From Pseudoneurospora amorphoporcata (taxonomy: Eukaryota > Ascomycota > Sordariomycetes > Sordariales > Sordariaceae): a DNA stretch of 64,000 bases. The DNA is taken from NCBI GenBank assembly GCA_033297205.1, contig MU859108.1:62001-126000 (forward strand). The letters run 5' to 3'. Position 1 is the stretch's first letter, and the number at the start of each line of letters is the position of its first letter. A program made the position numbers and the translations under genes. Shown here one piece after another: positions 55,864 to 64,000 of this stretch. Under the pieces are notes generated by a model. That model was not told where the DNA came from. It was given only the letters and a program-made list of their open reading frames with translations, and made no database searches.

Positions 55864-56558
55864 ATGGCCGACAACCAAGAACCAGCAATCACAGAGAACT
55901 TCCTCTCCGCTGCCCTCAAGACCAGACTCAATGCTACTCACGTACAAGTCACAGACATGTCGGGTACGTACACTTGCATATTTCACTTGTTTCCTTGTCC
56001 ATTACACCGCATACGGCTTCTTCCCGAGTACCTTATACATGGTGCACAAAACCGAAAGAACCTACCACCCGCCCTTGCCCTGACGTCATGTTCCTCCTCC
56101 AAATCCTTCAACGAACAATCTGATGATCTGATAAGCAATTATCTCCACCTCGACAAGAAAGACGACTGCCCTGATCGGAAAGCAGAGAGTAGAAACACTG
56201 CCAAACCCATCCCATCACATCCAGTCCCACCATCCTCCCTCGCATATTTACCTCGTATCCCTCAATTCTACTACCCGTAGACTAACCCAACCCTCTTTCC
56301 GGTGAACAAAAAGGCGGTTGCGGCGCCTCCTTCACCTCCCTCATCGTCTCCCCTGACTTCGTCGGCAAGAATAGTCTCAAGCGGCACCGACTGGTCAACG
56401 CCGCGCTCAAGGAGGAGATTGCGCGGATCCACGCCTGGAGCGCCAAGTGCCAGACGCCCGAGGAGTACGAGAAAGAGCAGGCGGCCACGGGGGGCAACGA
56501 CGGGCCGCCTATGGACGGGACGAATGCGCAGGGGAAGGTGGAGGGTGTTTCTCAGTGA
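55864..56558 (+). CDS. BolA-like protein (BOLA2/Fra2 type)
   Basis: 114 aa from two exons, 55864-55963 and 56314-56558. The 350-nt intron is long for this genome; donor GTACGT, acceptor AAAAAG. It joins VTDMSG to GCGASFTSLIVSPDFVGK. BolA2 proteins bind monothiol glutaredoxins through a [2Fe-2S] cluster and help sense iron in the cytosol and nucleus (Fra2 in yeast). The family helix-turn segment SLKRHRLVNAALKEEIARIHAWSAK contains the conserved RHR and the invariant His; the Cys of GGCGASF fits the BOLA2 subtype. The tail after YEKEQAATGGNDG is low complexity and probably disordered. No mitochondrial presequence, so cytosolic type is favoured. Confidence 0.93.
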
Positions 56559-56911
56559 AATCAGGCAGGAAGAGCGAGTCCAGGGCAGTCTTGCTGTGGT
56601 GGTGTACCCCGACGGGCATAAAACAGCGCGTATTGCTCAAGGGGCGGCACCGAGGATCCTGGGGTAGACTTGGTTCTGAAGCAGGCTGGGAGATAGGAAG
56701 AATAATGTAAAGAAAAGGCATCAAGGCAAGAGATGATCGACTGGACCGTGCTCGTTGTATCATATTTCTTCTTTGGTATGGATATTCATTCCCACTATAT
56801 CTAGGATGAGAGATGGAGAGAGAAAGGGAAAGGAATAGGAATATTATCTGCAAATACTCGACACCCACCCATTGTTTTGTCCATCGAACCACTAGATTTC
56901 GGCTTAAACAG
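56559..56911. other. Convergent 3' region (BolA / CorA-like)
   Basis: Shared 3' region of convergent genes; nothing else visible. Confidence 0.5.
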
Positions 56912-57691
56912 TTACACCTGCTCAACGCTTGCTTCATCACTTGCAGCCGGATCCTTGGTCTTCTCTTTGTTCCTCCTCCACCACATGAGCCAATTCCAGC
57001 GCTCCCTGTTCATAATCAAGGCGGAACCCCCTCCCATCCGTTCCATCATCGTCCATGTTCCGCCTCCACGGATCTGATGTTGAGGGAGTAGACCATTTCG
57101 GGACTCTCCTCTCTTTGCGCCAGACCCGGTAGCTAATTTTGATGAACTACCAGAATATGTTCTTTTGTTCATCAGCGCAGGCCGTTTTCGGCCCCCTTTT
57201 CTCTCGCCCAACTCTTCGTTTCCATTGGGCGTGGACGGACGCTCCCTCAACCTACCATAGTCACTACTCGTCTGCCATTGGCTTGTGGAGGAAGGTGTAC
57301 CAAACAGTCCGCTGGTATATCTTTCAATATTTGTCCCCCAACGCTTGGCTTTTTTCATACCCCAACGAGTCTGGAGAACGAAGATGATCATGAAGAAGGG
57401 AATGCAGACAGCGAGGAGAGTAACGGGAAACCGCCAGTCGTCGACCGATATCTCGAGAGTAGTGATACCAAAAATGGACTAAGACTGCGTTAGCGATGTT
57501 CTCCCGAGATCACTAGGAAGTCAAGCCGGTGCAAATGGTTAGGCTTCTCGGGCATGGAAAGGTTGGAGGTTAGGGGTTACGGAAGAAGAATTGGGCAGAG
57601 AGTGTAGATGTACGGGAATGAATGCAACAAATTCGGGGGACGTTGACTTCGTAAAAGGTATGGCAAGAGGGGAGTATCAAAAAAAAAAAAG

Positions 57692-57730
<39 letters not shown>

Positions 57731-59785
57731 GAGAAAGCTAACTCACAGTAACAAATGTCAACGGCAGAAACAGCATTGATACCACGGTAAGGATCTTAAT
57801 GTTGTCTCCCTGCTCAATAGCCCTCCTGGACTCCTTGACGCTGCTCCCGCTAAAGAGCTGGTCCCTCAGCGAAGCTATCTCCTCTCGCGTTTTCTCGTTC
57901 TTGATTCGCACCTTCTCCAGGTTATTCACCTCCCTATCCAACTCTTGTCTTAGAACTCCCATGCAGTTAGCATAAGCTTTACCATCTTCCGAGTCCGGAT
58001 CTGGGTGCGCCCAAAGCTTCTCTAGCTTCCCCTTCCAGAAATCACCGGTGAATGTCTCATTGTAGGCCGACATCATCGAGTCGATTCCTACGTTGATCAC
58101 GCCGAGGGTGTTGTACGCCCAAAAGTAACGGCGGGAATACGAAAAGTTTTCATCTTCGAAGAGAAGACCGTCTCGAAGTTCAGAGTTGAACATGAAATCG
58201 CTCTGGGATGAACGCGTCAGTTGATAGCCCTTCGTTACGCCCAAGTGGTAGGACCCTTACCGGCGGCGTGATCAATTTAGTCACCTCATCGTTTATCTGA
58301 CTGTACCTCGTAACTGCATCATGGTACTCCAGGGCCAAGCTATCCAAAAATGCGAATGGACCATTGCATAACGGTCGTCTGGAGTCTCTTGACCCCTCGC
58401 TCCTCATGGTATGCTCATCGTCTGGAAAGCACTGGATACTGAGAAGTTGCCATGGCGCCGAAGTGGCAAATATCACATGATCCTTGATGTCCCTTTTCTT
58501 GACCCTTCCTCGGTACATTTTGATCGGATCACCGCCTAGTGACAATGCCAAAATAGAGCTGCACTCTGCAATGTCAACATGGTCGAGCAATTTCCGGTCA
58601 GCTGGACGTGTATCGAAATTCTGCCACGGTGCTGGGGTGCACTTGTTCTGGTTAACGACGGTGTAGTACTTGAAGACGAAGAAAAATGTCCTTTGCCTTA
58701 GACGGGTAGATTCAGTAGCTCGATCCATATACGCCTAGATTTTGTATGTCATGTTAGCATACGCCAGGCAGCGGGACGATTATGTTACATACTTTTGTCT
58801 TCCCATTGTTTCCCTCGTTGGAAATAAGGTGTTTGAGTAGTTCATCCATGTCGAAGTGTTTCTGCATTGTCATGTGGACTGCTCCGAGTACAAGAGGGGG
58901 AACTTCTTGGAGAATGCTTGGAAACTTTTAAAAAGAGTCCCCAGACTTCGGCAATGATAAGGTCACTCACGTTATTCTTCCGACCGCCTCCCCGTTTTCG
59001 TTCACCTCCTTGAGGGTATCCCAGACGCTCTTGACACTAAGGATTTCTTGAGAGTCGTCTCCGTTCTTTTTATGCTTGGCCAAAGGAAAGCATTTGTGTT
59101 CACCACTCCCAGGTATCTCGTATACCTCATATGTTGCATTTTTGTACGTGCCCTCATCCCTCCCATCCCAAGGCTCCAAAAACTGATCCGGGGCGGTGAT
59201 GTACCCGTTGCGCCACTGATCCTGTAGCTCTGTATCTCTAGCCCAGGCGGTGCCGCTGACTGAATCCAGATGGTTTCTCAAATCTTGGTCCGTAAATGAC
59301 TCTTGCTCGATTGGCTTGGTTGTGCAAAGAGAATGGCTCAGCAGAAAATCAGACTCGTTCTCGGCCATTGAGGGCGCCTGGGATGCTCTGTCATTGAAAG
59401 TCACTTCAGTCGGAAAGTGGTACGGTCTTGAGGTATGCAGCTCGTTTGTTTGGCGCTAACAGCGGTTGGAACCGAACGTATACCAAGACAGACTGTCGTG
59501 AGAGAAACCCGAACCTCTAGGTGGCGTAGGCGGAGGGCTGTCGTGGCTGCGTAGGCGTTCAATGCCACTGCTTCTTGGAAGAACAGTGGTCGAGTTGTTT
59601 TTGAGGGTGAGGTCATGAAGGAGCCGAAGATTGGCGATATATAGTTCGTGGTGTTGCTCCATGGCTTTGAGGAGTTCATCTGGATTGTGGGAAGGTTTCA
59701 TAATGAGTGTGCAAATAACGAAGAAATGGACTAGGGGAGTTTCAACAAGAGACAGACGGGGACGAGGATTAGTTGGGGCAACCAT
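56912..59785 (-). CDS. CorA-like Mg2+ transporter-domain protein with in-frame stop or atypical intron
   Basis: Coding blocks: 59785 (or ATG 59701) to 58971, 58916-58793, 58734-58261, 58202-57747 and 57478-56912; introns 58917-58970, 58735-58792, 58203-58260 and 57479-57746. From MKPSHN the product would be about 783 aa. C-terminal CorA signature: coiled stretch VRIKNEKTREEIASLRDQ, then ILTVVSMLFLPLTFVT-SIFGITTLEIS (first membrane helix and the CorA loop, GIT in place of GMN) and VTLLAVCIPFFMIIFVLQTR (second helix). Fungi have many such GMN-variant proteins; ion transport is unproven. At 59456-59458 an in-frame TAG interrupts the first block, while the same frame continues with conserved-looking NELHTSRPYHFPTEVTF. 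A 51-nt intron (59427-59477, weak GTTCGG donor) would remove it. Otherwise the gene is broken or starts downstream at MAENESDF. Confidence 0.75.
57679..57724. repeat. Long A-rich tract inside CorA-like intron
   Basis: Twelve A, one G, then 33 A on the plus strand. It lies in the intron 57479-57746, so the sense RNA has a U33 tract about 20 nt after the donor site. Confidence 0.9.
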
Positions 59786-60481
59786 GCTTCAAAGTTCGTG
59801 ATTTTTGAAAGTGATCGCTCATGGATGGACATCCGATCAATAATGTAGGCTAAATATCGTGAAGAAGTCTCTACTCTGTTAGCGGATGACACAGATTTGG
59901 CGAGTTGTAGTAAAATGCCACAAAATGGTGGACGAAGAAGGGCGAGAGGATTCGCAACAGACGGCCGATGAGGGGCGAGTAGAGAGAAATGACTCGGCTA
60001 GATTTCTAGGAGTCGAGGCTAAGGTGGCTGGAGGTCGTGCTTCTAGAACAATTGTCAATGAAAAGATGAGGAGTCTTTGTGTCTCAGCTGGAGGGGTCCT
60101 CAAAAGATAAGAAGTGAGAAGTGACGGGAAGTGGCAATGACGAACCTTGTCCCCAGCTGGTGAGTACGATCTGGTAAGGTGTGGGGTGACTGAAGGGTTC
60201 CTGTGTGTTGGTCGCATACCAGAGGAAAGAGCCATGAAGTGCGAGGTAGTAGCCTTCTACCGAACGAAGAACGAAGAACGAACAGACAAGGAACTGCCTA
60301 TCGGCGGGTATGCCCTTCCTTCCCTTTTCTTCATCAGTCAAACAGCGCCTAATGGAAAGAAAGGTCAACCGTTTCCCTTGCCGGGTCATCGTACTTATCA
60401 CTACATATTACTTGGCTCCGTACTACTATATATTTTGAACGTAAACATGCACTTGACTCCCCCCTCCTCGCACTATCTTCC
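59786..60481. other. Intergenic (CorA-like promoter / GGA 3' side)
   Basis: Promoter of the CorA-like gene and the 3' UTR of the GGA gene. Frames on both strands lack motifs. No gene. Confidence 0.5.
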
Positions 60482-62643
60482 CTATGCCACGCTAAATTCG
60501 GGAACCTCTCCCATCTCGGCCTTTGCTTCCGCCCCGACCTTGTACGATACCCTCCATCTGAGCTTGGCGCTCTCTACCTTCTTGGTCTTGTCCGCGGTAT
60601 ACCATACGTTGACTGACTGGGTAATACCCCGGCTCTGCTTAGGGGAAAGGGTACGTCCTGTCTGAGGCTGGAGTTGTAATTCGTATCCCTGGGCATCACA
60701 GTCAGCATCTCTTTCTAGGGACCATGCATAAAACGCCGGGGGCATATGTTGCTTGGACCGCTTATGGGCAGTATAGTGAGCTTACCTTGGTGACAGCCAG
60801 CTGGAAATGCACCTCCGTGATCGGTTGCGCTGTGTTGTTGCTAAAGGCAAATTGCATAGAAATGGCTGGAGACGGGCCGTTGGCCACCGATCTGACAGCC
60901 ACCATGTCAATCTTGACCGCAGTGTTGGAGACAACGGCCCTGTGCTCCTTCGGTTGGGCTGGTGCCGTCTCAGGGGGCAATGCCGACGAGAAAGACCACT
61001 CGTCATCGTCGTTGCTGGCAGCAGCTGGTGCTGGTGCTGGCGCTGGTGTAGAAGAATAGGAGAGAGATGCTAGAGCAGCGAATGGGTCGTTGGACCCTGT
61101 TGACGGCGCAGCTGGCGCGGCAAAAGCGGATGCCGTATACGCCGGCGGCTTAGGAGTGCTTGATTGGGAAGCAGCTGGTGATGCGAATGAGTTGAAGTTG
61201 TTAAAAGAGGATGGGCCAGGTTGAGGAGAGGGGCCCCTTGCGGTGCTGTTTTGCGTAGTGGACGAGAGCAGCGCCGGTCCAGGAATGTCTGTGATGAGTG
61301 TTAGTAACAGTATCTCTTTGACTCTACACGCACAGCAACGAGTGACATACTAGTATTGGCACCAAATCCGAGCGCAATGCCGCCTCCTTGACCAAAAGAG
61401 CCGGTTTCACCCAGCGACAGGCCGAGCAAGTCGTTTTCGAGACTGTTTCCTCCCTGAGATGCCGACTGACTGGCCGCGTCTCCTCCGACTGGCTCAGCAT
61501 CAAAATCAATAAGCGACAACTCTTGCGCCGCACTCTTGCCGCTACCACTGCCGTTGCTTGTGCTCGTAACTGGCGCGCCACTTGCCAACGCCTTGGCACC
61601 TTCCATGTCGCCCTTCTTCAGCAATCTATATCTCTCCACAGTTCGGTGTATACTGTCGTTGATTTCAAGAAGCTTTGCGACCGCTTCATGGTCGTCCGAT
61701 TCTTCCTCGCACATCTTCTGGATCTTGGGTTGGGCGCTGGACAAGGCGGCGGCAAGCTCGGAGAACACATCACCGTCCACGATCTTGTCACCAGGTTTGA
61801 AAGCTTCTAATCTCTCCTCGAGAAGTCTCGCTTTTTGTTGAATTTTGCCCACGTCCTCGGCCGCCTTGGCGCGGTAATCGACCTTGGATCTCGTGTCATA
61901 ACCAGCCATAACTTTCATAAGTCGATTAGCCTCCTGGAGGTCCTCGGGAGTACCTCGACGGATAAGCTCCTGCAGCTTGGCAGATTGCGCCTCGCGTTCC
62001 TCTGCTTCCATCTCCTCGACGGACTTGAGGTTCTGTAACATATCCATCAGACATGCTTCAACACTGACACGAGTGGGAAAGGAGACGGGGCACTTACATC
62101 ACTCGGGTTCAGCACAGCTGCATCCTCCCTTCTGACTTCCGGGAAGGTGTACCCCTTATAGCTCAGCAAGCGGTGCATGTCCCTGATAAAGCCCAAGTCC
62201 TCCTTATACCTGCTCGTCTCGCAAATCGTACAGCGCCATTCTTCAATGGCCTCGAGGATCTTGAGCTGAACGCGGGTGGGGCGAATCGGGGGCCGCTCGG
62301 GAAAGCGGCGTACCAGCTCGTTGAGGAACTCCTTGGTGCTGATCTGGAGGTGGAAGGGATAACCGCAGTTCTTGACGCAGATGTCGAGCAGGTTGAGGGC
62401 GAGCAGGGATACGTTGGGGTTGCGGTTGTTGATGTAGTTGACGATGGCCACGGAGGCCTCTCGAGGGGCAGAACCCTTTTTGGAATTGATCAAGTCGGCG
62501 ATCTCGAGGTTCAGGGCCAAGTTGGGCTCGTAGTTGTCGGGACTGCAGGCGGCCGTGATGAAGCGCTGAAGCTGGGACGGTGCCGGGCGGCCCATTTCGG
62601 CCCACCGGTCGCGCGTGGCATAGCGGGCAGATGCCGCCTCCAT
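60482..62643 (-). CDS. GGA-type clathrin adaptor (VHS-GAT-GAE)
   Basis: Arf-dependent, ubiquitin-binding adaptor that sorts cargo from the trans-Golgi to endosomes (yeast Gga1/Gga2). Four exons: 62643-62098, 62032-61351, 61288-60786 and 60688-60482; introns 62033-62097, 61289-61350 and 60689-60785; 645 aa. VHS domain at about 20-160 (FITAACSPDNYEPNLALNLE, LLALNLLDICVKNCGYPFH). GAT domain about 190-330 (EDLQEANRLMKVMAGYD, VDYRAKAAEDVGKIQQKA). A Ser/Gly/Pro/Ala-rich hinge carries DLLGLSLGE, NDPFAALASL and DDDEWSFSSAL, likely clathrin- and accessory-binding boxes. The C-terminal GAE ear contains AISMQFAFSNNTAQPITEVHFQLAVTK and ends VESAKLRWRVSYKV. All parts are in the usual order and length. Confidence 0.96.
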
Positions 62644-63536
62644 GTTGCCGGCGTTCTCGGAGAGTCTGAGGGTGTTGGGTGGATGAGGAGACCGACGAGA
62701 GTCAAGAGATGGAGGAGGTATTGGGGCCAGGTTGCGCAGCTTGGCGGGAATCGCCTGGACAAGAGAAGTTGGCGGCCAGGACCCAAGCCTCGGTCGGTCA
62801 AGCTCCAGAGGAGTTTGTATGCTAATGAAGCTCTAGTCCGGTATTCCCGTTGGGATTGGCGTCTGGTTGGCACTCGCAACAGGAATCGAGAGTGGTGTGT
62901 TGGGTGTTTCGAGTGAGAAATACGATTACGGTAAGTACGGCTTAGACAGATGATTCGATCCGAACTCTGTGACGGGAATGTCCACCGAACGGATCGCTGG
63001 CTGGATGGAAGGAGGAGGCCTGGGAGCCAGGCTGCTGCCAGGGGGGAGCTTAGACTCGTGGACCCCCTCTCAGCGGTTGCCTGCCGTTGACCCGTTTGCC
63101 AGGTTGTGATACAAGCATACGCTCCTTGTAAGTGAATAATTTCAGTCCATTTCATCGCAGTTCGACAACCCCTGAAACACTAAAGCATCTCTGCAGCAAC
63201 CGGTGAGTTGCATGAATCCGGGGAAGATGTCAATCACTCCGCAGCGGACCCCACCAGCCCACCTGCAATCAACCCCAAATTCTATGTCATCAAGGTCTAC
63301 CTACGATCGCATTGATAACTTTTTCGCCATCTGCACTTCGACCTTACCAAGCACAGCGCAACCAAGCACGCACATATCCTGACACCCGCCACCTGCTGAG
63401 GTGCTCGTTTCAGAAAACGAGGCAGTACTCCGACTATTCAGACCTATTGATTGCGACATAAAAAAAGTCCATCAAATACAAGCTCCAACCTCGACAACAT
63501 CACACACACGAAACTCAGATCAACATCACCACCACC
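62644..63536. other. Bidirectional promoter, GGA / TSR3
   Basis: About 890 bp between divergent genes. The TSR3 leader is CA-rich in its last 60 bases. No gene seen. Confidence 0.5.
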
Positions 63537-64000
63537 ATGGTCCGCCACAAGAAGGACGGCTTCTCCTCCCGCGGCGGCAAAGGCCCCCACGGCCGGCACC
63601 CGCCCCGGAACAACCCGCGCGCCGGCAAGGCCCCCGCAGACGGCAACAATAGCGGCGGCGAAGACACCACCGCCAACCCCCACGACCCGTCCACTTCCTC
63701 GCGGCCCTACCGCCCTCCCTTCAAGGCCGCCTGCTGGGACCTGGGCCACTGCGATCCCAAGCGATGCTCGGGCAAGAAGCTGATGAAGCTCGGTTTGATG
63801 CGCGAGCTGCATTTGGGCCAGCGACACTCGGGCGTCATCATCACGCCCAACGGCAAGAAGGTCGTCTCGCCCGCCGATAAAGAGTTGATGGAGCAGTACG
63901 GCGCCGCGGTGGTGGAGTGCAGCTGGGCGCGCACTAAGGAGGTGGACTGGAGGCGGGTGGGCGGCAAGTGCGAACGGTTGTTGCCGTACCTGGTGGCGGC
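63537..64000 (+). CDS. tsr3: TSR3, 18S rRNA aminocarboxypropyltransferase (partial)
   Basis: Starts at ATG 63537 and is cut by the window edge after 154 codons. TSR3 adds the aminocarboxypropyl group to the hypermodified m1acp3-pseudouridine of 18S rRNA in late cytoplasmic 40S maturation, using S-adenosylmethionine. After a Gly/Arg/Pro-rich N-terminus (HKKDGFSSRGGKGPHGR) the conserved domain begins with RPPFKAACWDLGHCDPKRCS, continues KKLMKLGLMRELHLGQRHSG, VSPADKELMEQYGAAVVECSW, and then GGKCERLLPYLVA. These match the family closely. No intron is seen in the visible part. Divergent from GGA. Confidence 0.96.
   Translation, partial: MVRHKKDGFSSRGGKGPHGRHPPRNNPRAGKAPADGNNSGGEDTTANPHDPSTSSRPYRPPFKAACWDLGHCDPKRCSGKKLMKLGLMRELHLGQRHSGVIITPNGKKVVSPADKELMEQYGAAVVECSWARTKEVDWRRVGGKCERLLPYLVA

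Noticed and set aside
62173..62916. Plus-strand 247-codon open frame
   Set aside because: Antisense to the GGA VHS exon and promoter; no motif.
1..64000. Secondary-metabolite cluster or multi-gene defence system
   Set aside because: No PKS, NRPS, terpene cyclase, NLR, HET-domain or transporter set is present; neighbouring genes belong to unrelated housekeeping roles.

Overview
The window is nuclear DNA of a filamentous ascomycete and most resembles Neurospora or a very close Sordariales relative. The gene models show short introns (about 48-150 nt) with GTRNGT donors, CTRAC branch sites and YAG acceptors. A TPP aptamer sits in the 5' leader intron of THI4, an arrangement established in N. 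crassa. The tRNA genes are scattered singly. The gene set is purely fungal (phosphoketolase, NOP9, AMMECR1, NIF3, GGA, TSR3). I see no transposon, rRNA, CRISPR or operon, and no AT-rich RIP-mutated repeat. Species assignment is inference.

Layout. 1-5.3 kb is gene-poor, with tRNA-Lys(CTT) and an intron-bearing tRNA-Asp(GTC). A phosphoketolase (-) lies at 5.3-7.8 kb and a five-exon Ras GTPase-activating protein (-) at 11.4-13.9 kb. After a long empty stretch with tRNA-Gly(GCC), 19.5-24.2 kb holds four plus-strand units: an unrecognised 331-aa protein, a NodB/CE4 polysaccharide deacetylase, a small membrane-protein gene carrying three frame-changing insertions, and a SET-domain protein. NOP9 (-) follows at 24.5-26.9 kb, a tRNA-like element at 27.5 kb, a membrane alpha/beta-hydrolase (-) at 27.8-29.8 kb, and a multi-pass membrane protein (-) at 31.0-32.4 kb whose 5' end I cannot resolve. 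A 68-aa secreted protein (-) split by an intron is at 33.6 kb.

The second half has an AMMECR1 protein (+), a Ras-like GTPase (-) without a CaaX box, a PLP-dependent glutamate-decarboxylase-like enzyme (+), THI4 (-) with its riboswitch, a 1411-aa Ser/Thr/Pro-rich GPI-type surface protein (-), NIF3 (-) divergent from BolA (+), a CorA-like membrane protein (-) with an in-frame stop, a GGA-type clathrin adaptor (-), and the start of TSR3 (+), which runs off the end.

The genes do not form one pathway. The best-supported regulatory system is THI4: aptamer, alternative leader splicing and uORFs would let thiamin pyrophosphate switch off thiazole synthesis. I did not find a convincing wholly new multi-gene system. 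The most interesting loci are the triple-frameshift gene, the hidden secreted peptide, the large surface protein, the CorA-like gene with an in-frame TAG, the CaaX-less Ras-like GTPase and a TATGCA motif cluster. Exon borders were worked out by hand from splice motifs, reading-frame continuity and family conservation; each complete spliced model sums to a multiple of three.
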